Below are positions 1-9,600 of a stretch of 44,934 nucleotides of DNA, piece by piece. The stretch is taken from assembly GCA_034432655.1 (NCBI GenBank), contig DAOUBP010000063.1, positions 1-44,934 of the forward strand, written 5' to 3'. The notes beneath the pieces were generated by a model, which was given only the letters and a program-made list of their open reading frames with translations, ran no database searches and was not told where the DNA came from. Each line of letters begins with the position of its first letter. Within the stretch, counting starts at the first letter, position 1. The stretch is from DAOUBP01 sp034432655 (lineage in GTDB: Bacteria > Chloroflexota > Anaerolineae > CG2-30-64-16). A program made the position numbers and the translations under genes.

Positions 1-3000
1 GCGTTCGTCATGCTCTACTTCGACGCCAACAACAACGGCGTCATTGACCAGATCAACGGCGACTACCAGATCGCCGGCATGTTCACCGACGCTAACGGCT
101 TGTACCTGTTCGACAACCTGCCGCCCGGCAACTACCTGGTGGACGTGTACGAGGACAGCATGGTCACCGGCGGCGTGCGCGACATCGTGCCGACGACCGC
201 GGACGTGGTGCCGGTGACGCTGGGGCCGGGCGCCTCCGTCCTGACCGCCGATTTCGGCTACTATCAGGGCGCGCGGGTGGAGGGTAACGTCTTCTGGGAC
301 GAGGACCGCAACGGGCTGCTGGACCCCAACGAGCAGACCGCGCCCTATCTGCTGCCCAATGTCACGGTGACGGTCGTCTGCGCCGGCACCGACGGCGTTC
401 TGGGCACGGGGGACGACTTCACCGCCAGCAAGGACACCGACGCGGACGGCCACTTCACCTTCATCGTGCCGCCCGGCCTGTGCACCCTGACTTACGATCC
501 GGCCGACGTGCTGGCCATTGACCCCACCCTGGGCGACGCCACCACGCCGACCAGTTTCACCTTCACCGCCGAGGCCGGCGAAGACTGGCATCAGTCGTTC
601 GACTTCGGCGTGGACAACACCGGCAAAATCGGCGATACCGTCTGGCACGATGCGGACGGGAACGGCGCCCAGGATACAGGTGAACCGGGCATCACCAATG
701 TAACGGTGCTGCTGTATCGCGACAACAACAACGACAATCAGTTGGACGCCGGCGATACCTTCCTGGCGGCGGACGTCACCGATGCCAACGGCACATACCT
801 CTTCGAGGGCTTGGCGGACGGGAATTACATCGTCGTGGTCAACGCCGCCACCCTGCCGGTCGGCTTCACCCAAACCTATGACAACGCCGGCCCGCTGGAC
901 GGCATCGGCCAGGCCGACATCGCCAGCGGCAACACTGATCTAACGGCCGACTTCGGCTACCAGTTCACGGCCGGCGGCGCGTCCCTCTACACCATCGGCG
1001 GCCGCGTCTACAACGACGCCAACAACACCGGGAACGATGAGAGCGAGCCCGGCTTCGCGGGCGTGGACGTGACGGTGGTCTGCGACTACGGCACCTTCGT
1101 GGTGCAGACCGACAGCACCGGCGCTTGGTCCCTGGCCGGCGTGCCGCAGGGCAGCGTCTGCACCGTGCTCGACGCGGACGAGACCGACCTGCCGCGCACC
1201 GACTACGTGGCAACCGAGGCGCCGTCCACTCCCATCACCGTGAACGGCAATATCACCGGCCTGGACTTTGGCTACAACCAGCGGCCGGGGAGCATCAGCG
1301 GCACGGTGTGCCTGGGCGACGGCGACGGCGCCTGCAGCCCGGGCGAGCCCGGCATCGCCAACGTGCCGGTGGCGCTCACCTGGTTCGGCCCGGATAACAT
1401 CCTGGGCACGGCCGACGATCAGGTGTTCAACACGACGACCGACCCCAACGGCGACTACAGCTTCACCAACCTGGAGCCGGGGCTGTATCAGATCGTGGAG
1501 ACCAACCTGCTCGGCTACACCAGCCTGGCCGACGCGGACGGCGGCAACCCGGACGTCATCAGCCCGGTGAACTTGCCGCTGGCCGGTGTGATCACCGACC
1601 AGGACTTCGAGGACACCCGGCTGGGGGATGTGACGGTCACCAAGACGCTGTTGCTGCCCGTGGATGGGACTGCGACGATCAGCGACACGGTGAAGTTTGA
1701 GATCGTGGTGACCAACACCGGCCAGTCGCTGTTGACGACGGTGCCGCTATGGGACTACTACTCGCCCGCGTGCCTGGAGAACCCGGTCACGACGCCGCCG
1801 GCAACGGGTGCGGGCACCAACCCGGCCCTGGGCGTGCTGCACTGGCCGAACCTGGCGCCCGCCGGCGGTCTGCTCCCCGGCCAGGCGGTGACCGTGACCG
1901 TGGACTTCCACGCCAACATCACCGACGCCATGTACTGGAAGGAGGGCGGCTGGGCGGACTACGCGCCGAAGGGCATGCCCGACTTCGACCAGAAGCAAAA
2001 CGGGTGGTTCGACCCGAACACCGGACGTTGGTACTTCTGCGGGCCGGTCGCCGCGGCCAACTCGCTGTGGTGGTTCGATAGCAAGTTCGAGCCGAACCCC
2101 GTGCCGCCGCCGACGGTCAACGACGGCTATCCGTTGGTTGAATCGTATGCGGTTTCGCCCGACGAATGGGACGACCACGATCCGCGTAACGTGCAGCCGT
2201 TCGTCGGCGCGCTGGCCGGGCTGATGGGTACGCTGCCTGGGCAGGGCACCAACGTGGCCAGCCTGGCCAACGGCATCCAGACGCTTCTGGCCCAAGCGGG
2301 CCTGAGCAACCAGTACACTGTGACCGTACAGCCCAAGCCGGGGTTCGAGTGGGTGGAGTCGGAAGTGCGCCGCAGCGAGGACGTGATCCTGCTGCTGGGC
2401 TTCTGGCAAGATGTGGGCGGAACCTTCGAGCGCATCGGCGGGCACTACGTCACCGTGGCGGGCATAGACTCGCTGAACCAGAAGATCGGCTTCAGCGACC
2501 CGTACCGGGACGCGGCGGAGGCGGGCGATCCGGGCCGCGTGCTGCCCAACCCGCACCCGTATCTGCACCCGGCCGGGCCGCCGGACGAAGTGCACAACAA
2601 CGCCAAGTACCTGTCGCACGACGTGTACGCCTTCGCGCCCAGCCCCAGCCCCGGCGGCATCTGGGGGCCGGCGGGCTACGCCGGGGAGTGCGCCCAGGTC
2701 CAGAACTTCGCCGGCCAGAACACCGGCGACTTCCCCAACACCCTGATGACGTGCAACCCTGCACTCCCCATCTTCACCGAGGTGGAGTACGCGGTGGCTG
2801 TATCGCCTATCACGCCGACCGTGACCTGCGACCCGACGACCAACATCGCGGTGGTCAGCGGCGCAGAGGATGAGTACGGGCTGCTGCTGCCCGAGGCCCA
2901 GGCCCACGCGCAGGTGCGGGTCGTCGAGGAGCCGGGGATCGGCGTGGCGAAGGAGGTCACGGCCGTCACGAACAACGGCGACGGCACCTACACGGTGGAC

Positions 3001-6000
3001 TACAGCATCGTAGTCCAGAACGTCGGCAACACTGCGCTCAACAACGTGCAGGTGACCGATGACCTGGCCGCGACGTTCACCGGCGCGACGAGCTGGAGCG
3101 TGGTCGCGGGCAGCATCTCGGCCACGGGCCTGACCCCCAACCCCAATTTCGACGGCAGCTCGGACCAGAACCTGCTGGCGGGAACCGACACCCTGGCGAG
3201 CCTGGCCGAGGGCACCGTCACCTTCCAGGTGCTGGTCACGCCCGGTAGCAAGCTCGGCACCTACGACAACACCGCGGTCGGCACCGGCGTCAGCCCGCTG
3301 GGCGTGGTGGTCACCGACGCTTCGCAGGACGGCGCGGACACCGACCCGGACACGCCAGGCCTGACCCCGGCCGACAACCCGGCGCCGGGCGACGACAACG
3401 ACCCGACGCCGGTGGACTTCACCGAGAACCCGGTCATCGGCCTCGCCAAGCGCGTTGTGGGGGTCGCCAACAACGGGGACGGCACTTATGACGTGACTTA
3501 CGAGATCCTGGTGCAGAACGTGGGCGATGTGGTGCTGAAGAACGTGCAGGTTACGGACAACCTGGCCACGACGTTTAGCGCCGCTGCGGCCTGGCTGGTG
3601 CTGAGCACCAGCAGCAGCACCTTCACTGTGAACCCGGGCTACAACGGCGGTAAGCCGCCCACGCCCAATATCAACCTGTTGGCCGGCACAGACAGCCTGG
3701 CCGCGCTGGCCCAGGGCACCATCACCGTGGTGGTGCGTGTCACCCCGGGCGCCAATCTGGGCCCGTATAATAACTCGGCTACGGGCACGGGGGTCAGCCC
3801 GGCCGGGGCGCAGGTCACCGACGTCTCGCAGGACGGTGTTGACACCGATCCGGACACGCCTGGAACGACGCCGGCCGATAACCCGGCCCCCGGCGACGAC
3901 AGCGACCCGACCCTGGTGACCTTCACCGAGAACCCGGTGATCGGCGTGGCCAAGGCCGTGCAGTCGGTGGACAACCTGGGCGGCGGTCAGTTCCGGGTGA
4001 CGTATCTGCTCACGGTGCAGAACTACGGCGATGTGGACCTGAGCAACGTCCAGGTCACCGACAACCTGGCGACCACCTTCGCGGGCGCGTCTGCCTGGTC
4101 AGTGGAGGACGTGACCAGCGCGGACTTCAGCGTCAACTTCCCAGGCTATACCGGCACGCCGCCGAATACTAACCTGCTGCTGGGCACCGATACCCTGGCG
4201 GTCAGCGCCAGTGGCACCATCACGCTGAAGGTGCTGGTAACCCCTGGCGGCAATCTGGGGCCGTACAACAACACCGCATTGGCCTCGGGCGATAGCCCGG
4301 CCGGGGCACCGGTCAGCGACCTGTCGCAGAACGGCACGGACCCGGATCCCGATAACAACGGTGATCCCACGAACAACAACGCCCCGACCCCCTTGAGCTT
4401 CACGGCCAGGATCCAGATCGGCGTGGCAAAAGATGTGACTTCGGTGGTCAACAACGGCGATGGCACTTACGATGTCACCTACTCGATCCTGGTGGTGAAC
4501 ATGGGCGATACGGTGCTCAACAACGTGCAGGTAGCGGACAACCTGGACACCACCTTCGGAGCTGGCAAGCACGCTGTGCAAAGCAAAACCGCAACCGGGC
4601 TTACCATCAACCCGGCCTACACCGGTGCGCCGCCGAACACCAACCTGCTGCTGGGCACCGACACCCTTAACCCCGGCGCCAGCGGCACCATCACCCTGGT
4701 GGTGCGGGTGACCCCGGGCGCCAACCTGGGGCCGTACAACAACCAGGCGCGCGGCACGGCCACCGGGCCGGGCGGCGTGCCCACGGCCGACAACTCGCAG
4801 AACGGCACCGACCCTGATCCGGACGGCGACGGCAACCCGACCAACAACAACCAACCGACGCCGGTGAGCTTCACCGAGAATCCGGCCATCGGTGTCGCCA
4901 AGGCCGTGGCATCGGTTGGCAACAACGGCGACGGCAGCTTCACTGTGGCTTATACCATCACGGTCAGGAACTACGGCGACATCGTGCTCAATAACGTCCA
5001 GGTGACCGACAACCTGGCCGCGACCTTCCCGGCGCCGACGACCTTCAGCGTGGTGGGCGTCACCAGCACCGGGTTCACGGTGAATCCCGGCTACGATGGC
5101 AGCTCGGACATCAACCTGCTGGCCGCGACCGGCAACACCCTGGCGGTGGGCCAGACCAAGACCATCGTGCTAACGGTGACCGTAACCCCGGCGGCCAGCC
5201 CGGCGACCTACAACAACCAGGCGACGGCCACCGGTGTCAGCCCGGCGGGGACGCCGGTCAGCGATGTGTCCACGGTAGGAACCGACCCGGACGACGACGG
5301 CGGAGACCCGGGCAACGACAACGACGGCGATCCGACGAATAACAGTGAGCCGACACCGGTGACGCTGGCGCAGAACCCGGGCATCGCGCTGGTCAAGACC
5401 GGGCCGGCGGCCAGCTATGTGGGCGGGACCGCGGTCTACACCTACACGGTGACCAACACCGGCGACGTCCGGCTGGGCACGGTGGCGGTGACAGACGACA
5501 GGTGCAGCCTGGTGACGTACGTTTCCGGCGATGCCAACGGGAACGGTTATCTCGACGTGAACGAGACCTGGCTCTTCACCTGCACTTACACCGTGCAGGC
5601 TGACGACCCCGATCCGCTGGTGAACACGGCCACGGCCAGCGGCGTCGGCCCGTTGGGCCAGCAGGTGAGTGACACCGACGACTGGAGCACCGACCTGGTG
5701 ACCTTCAGCATCGGCGATCGGGTCTGGCTGGACACGAATGGCGACGGCGTCCAGGATCCAGGGGAGACGGCCGGCTTCTACAACGTGCCGGTTCAGATCA
5801 CCGGCACGGACGTGGACGGCGGCACGGTCAATTTCACGGTCTACACCGATCTCAACGGCAACTACCTGGCGCCGCTGGCCAAGCCGGGCACTTACACGGT
5901 CACTGTGCCCTCTGGCTTCGGCGGCTATGCGCCCAGCACGCCCACCTCCCAGACGGTGGCGCTGACGGTGGCGGCGCCGGTCTATCTGGACGCGGACTTC

Positions 6001-6345
6001 GGCTACGTGATGCCGACGGGCCTGTACATCATGGGCCCCGAGGCGGCGGTGGTCCAGGGCCAGGTACGGGTGACCTGGCGGGCGACGTTGCCGGAGGGGA
6101 TGGCGCCGCCGTCGTTCCATGTGTGGCGGGCGACGTCCGACGGCGATTGGCAGCAGCTGACCACGGAGCGAGTGTCGGCGGAGAGCTTCGACGGTGTGAT
6201 CTACTCTTATGCCTACACCGATGCCACGGCCCAGCGCGGAGCGACCTACCTGTACCGGATCGAAGCGGACGGCGTGACCTACGGGCCGTGCCAGGTCGCG
6301 GTTCCGGGCACCGTGCGGGTGTTCCTGCCGTTGGTGTGGCGGTAG
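1..6345 (+). CDS. Giant surface/secreted SdrD-B and DUF11 repeat protein with nested C39-like peptidase domain (5' partial)
   Basis: The frame is open from base 1, so the N-terminus lies outside the window; 2,114 codons are visible. About five SdrD-B/carboxypeptidase-regulatory-like beta domains come first (1-1615; motifs such as DANGTYLF and ADFGY). A DUF11 Ig-like domain starts near 1620 and is interrupted from about 1930 to 2820 by a papain-like/C39-like domain. Its candidate catalytic Cys is in YFCGPVAAANS (codon 2038-2040), His in GGHYVTVAG (2443-2445) and Asp in GFSDPY (2497-2499). The split domain resumes with NIAVVSGAEDEYG. Five DUF11-like repeats of about 160 residues follow (starts near 2938, 3436, 3940, 4414, 4885), then a shorter repeat with a DxNxNGxLDxxE loop, another SdrD-B domain and a fibronectin-like C-terminal domain ending VFLPLVWR. 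By family it is extracellular, probably adhesive or structural. Peptidase activity is inferred from the three residues and is unproven. Confidence 0.88.
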   Translation, partial: AFVMLYFDANNNGVIDQINGDYQIAGMFTDANGLYLFDNLPPGNYLVDVYEDSMVTGGVRDIVPTTADVVPVTLGPGASVLTADFGYYQGARVEGNVFWDEDRNGLLDPNEQTAPYLLPNVTVTVVCAGTDGVLGTGDDFTASKDTDADGHFTFIVPPGLCTLTYDPADVLAIDPTLGDATTPTSFTFTAEAGEDWHQSFDFGVDNTGKIGDTVWHDADGNGAQDTGEPGITNVTVLLYRDNNNDNQLDAGDTFLAADVTDANGTYLFEGLADGNYIVVVNAATLPVGFTQTYDNAGPLDGIGQADIASGNTDLTADFGYQFTAGGASLYTIGGRVYNDANNTGNDESEPGFAGVDVTVVCDYGTFVVQTDSTGAWSLAGVPQGSVCTVLDADETDLPRTDYVATEAPSTPITVNGNITGLDFGYNQRPGSISGTVCLGDGDGACSPGEPGIANVPVALTWFGPDNILGTADDQVFNTTTDPNGDYSFTNLEPGLYQIVETNLLGYTSLADADGGNPDVISPVNLPLAGVITDQDFEDTRLGDVTVTKTLLLPVDGTATISDTVKFEIVVTNTGQSLLTTVPLWDYYSPACLENPVTTPPATGAGTNPALGVLHWPNLAPAGGLLPGQAVTVTVDFHANITDAMYWKEGGWADYAPKGMPDFDQKQNGWFDPNTGRWYFCGPVAAANSLWWFDSKFEPNPVPPPTVNDGYPLVESYAVSPDEWDDHDPRNVQPFVGALAGLMGTLPGQGTNVASLANGIQTLLAQAGLSNQYTVTVQPKPGFEWVESEVRRSEDVILLLGFWQDVGGTFERIGGHYVTVAGIDSLNQKIGFSDPYRDAAEAGDPGRVLPNPHPYLHPAGPPDEVHNNAKYLSHDVYAFAPSPSPGGIWGPAGYAGECAQVQNFAGQNTGDFPNTLMTCNPALPIFTEVEYAVAVSPITPTVTCDPTTNIAVVSGAEDEYGLLLPEAQAHAQVRVVEEPGIGVAKEVTAVTNNGDGTYTVDYSIVVQNVGNTALNNVQVTDDLAATFTGATSWSVVAGSISATGLTPNPNFDGSSDQNLLAGTDTLASLAEGTVTFQVLVTPGSKLGTYDNTAVGTGVSPLGVVVTDASQDGADTDPDTPGLTPADNPAPGDDNDPTPVDFTENPVIGLAKRVVGVANNGDGTYDVTYEILVQNVGDVVLKNVQVTDNLATTFSAAAAWLVLSTSSSTFTVNPGYNGGKPPTPNINLLAGTDSLAALAQGTITVVVRVTPGANLGPYNNSATGTGVSPAGAQVTDVSQDGVDTDPDTPGTTPADNPAPGDDSDPTLVTFTENPVIGVAKAVQSVDNLGGGQFRVTYLLTVQNYGDVDLSNVQVTDNLATTFAGASAWSVEDVTSADFSVNFPGYTGTPPNTNLLLGTDTLAVSASGTITLKVLVTPGGNLGPYNNTALASGDSPAGAPVSDLSQNGTDPDPDNNGDPTNNNAPTPLSFTARIQIGVAKDVTSVVNNGDGTYDVTYSILVVNMGDTVLNNVQVADNLDTTFGAGKHAVQSKTATGLTINPAYTGAPPNTNLLLGTDTLNPGASGTITLVVRVTPGANLGPYNNQARGTATGPGGVPTADNSQNGTDPDPDGDGNPTNNNQPTPVSFTENPAIGVAKAVASVGNNGDGSFTVAYTITVRNYGDIVLNNVQVTDNLAATFPAPTTFSVVGVTSTGFTVNPGYDGSSDINLLAATGNTLAVGQTKTIVLTVTVTPAASPATYNNQATATGVSPAGTPVSDVSTVGTDPDDDGGDPGNDNDGDPTNNSEPTPVTLAQNPGIALVKTGPAASYVGGTAVYTYTVTNTGDVRLGTVAVTDDRCSLVTYVSGDANGNGYLDVNETWLFTCTYTVQADDPDPLVNTATASGVGPLGQQVSDTDDWSTDLVTFSIGDRVWLDTNGDGVQDPGETAGFYNVPVQITGTDVDGGTVNFTVYTDLNGNYLAPLAKPGTYTVTVPSGFGGYAPSTPTSQTVALTVAAPVYLDADFGYVMPTGLYIMGPEAAVVQGQVRVTWRATLPEGMAPPSFHVWRATSDGDWQQLTTERVSAESFDGVIYSYAYTDATAQRGATYLYRIEADGVTYGPCQVAVPGTVRVFLPLVWR
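1930..2820 (+). other. Nested C39-like cysteine-peptidase domain inside the first giant protein
   Basis: About 295 residues, starting MYWKEGGWADY, break a DUF11 domain. The strand before it ends VTVDFHANITDA and the strand after it begins NIAVVSGAEDEYG. The uninterrupted homologue in the next gene runs from a VTQVSFLV strand to VSGALDSNGAQVPP, so this domain sits in a loop. Cys, His and Asp are in the order and spacing expected of papain-fold C39-like peptidases. Hydrolase, transpeptidase and degenerate binding roles remain open. Confidence 0.7.
2938..5380 (+). repeat. Five tandem DUF11-like domains in the first giant gene
   Basis: Five in-frame repeats of roughly 157-168 codons each start with IGVAK or IGLAK and contain NNGDGTY, LNNVQVTDNLATTF, LLGTDTL and GPYNN. 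An acidic spacer rich in DPDPD and NNNPTP separates successive units. The repeats are diverged rather than identical. Confidence 0.85.
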
Positions 6346-6370
6346 ACACCCTGTCTTGAAAATCGTCCTC

Positions 6371-6431
6371 ACCCCCCAACCCCCTCTCCTGACGACGCAA
6401 CCACAGCCGCCAGAAGAGGGGGCAAGGGGTG
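6371..6431. repeat. C-rich/G-rich inverted repeat after the first giant gene
   Basis: A C-rich arm (6371-6390) and an imperfectly complementary G-rich arm (6412-6431) flank about 21 nt, starting 26 bases after the stop codon. RNA of the region could fold into a stable stem. It may end or protect the upstream transcript; no T-run follows. Confidence 0.5.
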
Positions 6432-6454
6432 CAGTTCTGTCTTGAGAATCTGCC

Positions 6455-6547
6455 CCTTCGTAGTGGCGACTTCAGTCGCCCGGTCTGCACCGGACGGCCA
6501 AAGCCGTCACTACGAAGGCTGGACGGCTGAAGCCGTCACTACGAAGG
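6455..6547. repeat. Three hairpin repeats of the GTAGTGRCGRCTTYAGYCG type
   Basis: Element a is 6455-6480, b is 6492-6518 and c is 6521-6547. Each holds a short palindrome: GGCGACTTCAGTCGCC, GACGGCCAAAGCCGTC and GACGGCTGAAGCCGTC. Element a is inverted relative to b and c, and all three share the arm CACTACGAAGG or its complement. They fill most of the gap between the two giant genes. Elements of this look are common between genes in Chloroflexota genomes (recollection); function is unknown. Confidence 0.7.
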
Positions 6548-6627
6548 TTTTCGTCCGCCGGTTGCGGCCAGCGCCGCATGTGGCATCTGCCCTGTAATCT
6601 TGTACTTCAGTTCCAAGAGGTGCGGCT

Positions 6628-9600
6628 ATGATCGTCAGGCATCATTTCTTCAAGAATTCCCGTCTTCACCCGCGCCGCGGCGGCCTGCAGACCGCCCTGA
6701 GTCTGCTGCTTCTCGCTGCGCTTCTGGTCAGCCTTCTGGCGCCTGCAGCGCAGGCAGCGACCCCCGTTGCCGATCTGGCCGGAGCGGCCGACGGTTTCAG
6801 CCGGCGACCCGCGGCCCCGGCGGCCCCCGCGCTTACGGTGACCAAGTCCCTGGTCAGCCCGGCCGGCCGCACCACCTTGTTCGCCGGGGAAACGGCAGTC
6901 TTCGAGCTGCGGGTGGAGAACACCGGCACCACCACTGTGGCCTATCTGCCGCAGCTGGACGAGTTCGGCGCCAACTGTCTGGAGTTCCTTCCCAAAGCCG
7001 ATCCGCCCGAGAGCGACTACGACAATCAGGGCCCGGTCGGCTACGTAGACTGGAACGACCTGACCGTCGCCAACGGTGTTGACCTGGCGCCCGGGGAGGT
7101 TTTTGTTACCCAGGTGTCGTTCCTGGTGAAGGCGCCCGGTTCCGGTAGTAGTGAGCCGGGGTTTAATACCGTGCGGGTCAGCGGCGCGTTGGACAGCAAC
7201 GGCGCCCAGGTGCCGCCAGCCGAAGATACCTTCCAGTTTGTCTGCGCCACGCAACCGACCCTGGCGGTGGACAAGTCGTTCCTGACGCCGCAGAACCGCA
7301 CTGTGTTGCTCACCGGCGAGACGGTCCAGTTTCAGGTGGCGGTGACCAACACCGGCCCGACGACCCTGGCCTATATCCCCTTGCTGGATCAGTTCGACAC
7401 GACCTGTCTCGAGTTTGTGCCCAAGGCTTCGCCCCCGGAGAGCACCGAGGCCCCCGGCTACATCGAATGGGAAGACCTGACGCTGGCCAACAGCAGCGAC
7501 CTGGCGCCCGGCCAGGCGTTCACCACCACCGTCACGTTCCAGGTGGTGGGCCCACCGGCGCCGGCGGTAACCGCTTCGGGTGTTAACACTGCCACCGTCA
7601 GCGGTGCGCTGGACGTGAACGGCTTTCCCGCGCCACCCGGCCAGGACAGCGTGGTGTACACCTGCGCTGCGCCGGCCAGCATCGGTGATTACGTGTGGCT
7701 CGACGCTAACGGCAACGGCTTGCAGGATGAGCCGGCCGGCTCGGGCCTGAACGGGGTGACGGTCTACCTTTACCTGGACGACGGCGATGGCATCTTCGAG
7801 CCGGGCGGCGACGACGTGCTGGTGGACACGCAAGTAACCAGCGGTGACGGCGGCTACCTGTTCGACATGTTGCACGCGGGGGATTATTGGGTGGACATAG
7901 ACGAGACCACCCTGCCGCCGGGCCTGGTTTTGACCTCCGGCACCGATCCGTTGCCGGTGACCGTGAACTATGGCGATGCTTACCTGGAAGCAGACTTCGG
8001 CTACAGCGGCGCCGATCTCTCGGTCGCAAAAACGGACAGCATTGATCCGATCGCGGTTGGCATGGTGTTGACCTACACGCTGACGGTCAGCAACGCAGGG
8101 CCTTTCGCGGCGCTCAACGTGACCGTGACCGACACGTTGCCTGCCGGCCTGACCTTCCTGGCGGCTGCTCCGCCTCAGAACAGTGGCCCCAACCCGTTGC
8201 TCTGGAACCTGGGGACGATCCCGGCCGGCGGAACTCGCACCATCGTGGTGACCACCACAGTTAGCGGTGCTGCGGGCGGCGTCATCACCAATACAGTGGC
8301 GGTCAACAGCGACATCCCTGACCCCAGGCCGGATAACAACGCCGACACTGAACCCACCCTGGTCATCCGGCCGGCGGTTCAGGTGGAGAAATCTGCCGAG
8401 CCGACCGTGGCGTTGCCCGGTGGCGGGGTTCAGTACACTTACATCGTCACTAATCCCGGCGACGTGCCATTGGTGAACGTGACTGTTGCGGACAACACCT
8501 GTGACCCGGTGAGCGGCCCTCTGCCGGCCGGCGATGTGAACGGCAACGGGCTGCTGGATCCGGGCGAGGCGTGGGTTTACTTCTGTTTGACCACAGTGAA
8601 CGATGACACCACCAACGTGGCCTCCGTCAGCGGCCAGCCCAGCGATCCCGACGGCCAGCCCTATCCCGGGCTTGACCCCGTGCAGGATCAGGACACCGCG
8701 TTCGTGGATGTGGTGAACCCGGCCATCGCTCTGGAGAAGACGGCGACCCCAACCACCATTTATCCTGGCGACCAGGTGGTTTACACCTACGCGGTGACCA
8801 ACCCCGGCGATGTGCCGCTGGCGAACGTGACGTTGACGGACGACACATGTAGCCCCCTGCTTTACCAGGGCGGGGACACAAACAGCAATGGCCTTCTGGA
8901 TACAACCGAGACGTGGACCTATGTTTGCACGGCGGTTGTCACCATAGACACGCTCAACACGGCGGTGACCACCGGCCAACCCAGCGATCCCAACGGCCAG
9001 CCTTTGCCCGGCATCAGGCCGGTGCGCGACCAGGACATCGCGTTTGTGGATGTCATCCGGCCGGCTGTGCAGATCGTGAAGACGCCAGACGCAACACAGG
9101 TCGCGCCGGGGACGTTGGTGACCTACAATTACGCGGTGACCAATATCGGCGATGCACCGTTGAGCAATGTGGCCCTCGCCGATGATAAGTGCTCGCCGGT
9201 GAGCGGCCCCGTGCCCGGCGGAGATGTCAATAACAACGGCCTGTTGGACCCAGGTGAGACGTGGGTTTATCAGTGCAGTGTGGTGCTGAATCAGGATACC
9301 ACTAACGTCGCCAGCGTCTGGGCCAGGGATCCGTTGGGCCGGCCGGTGACCGACGATGATAAGGCCTTTGTGGACGTGGTGCGGGCCGGCCTGCAGGTAG
9401 ACAAGTCGGCCTCGGCTGTGGTGATCTATGCCGGCGGCACGGTGACTTACACCTACATCGTCTATACCACCGGCAACGATCCGGTTTACCAGGTGGCTAT
9501 CAGCGATGACGCCTGCAGCCCGGTAGTGTATCTCAGCGGTGATGTCAACGCAGACACGATCTTGGATCCTGATGAGATATGGGTCTACCAATGCGCCACA

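Noticed and set aside
6607..9591. A 994-codon open frame on the minus strand opposite the second giant gene
   Set aside because: It is an antisense shadow produced by GC-rich, repeat-constrained coding on the plus strand. Its translation is a low-complexity His/Arg/Gly/Val repeat without known domains, and the plus strand has a signal peptide and clear domains.
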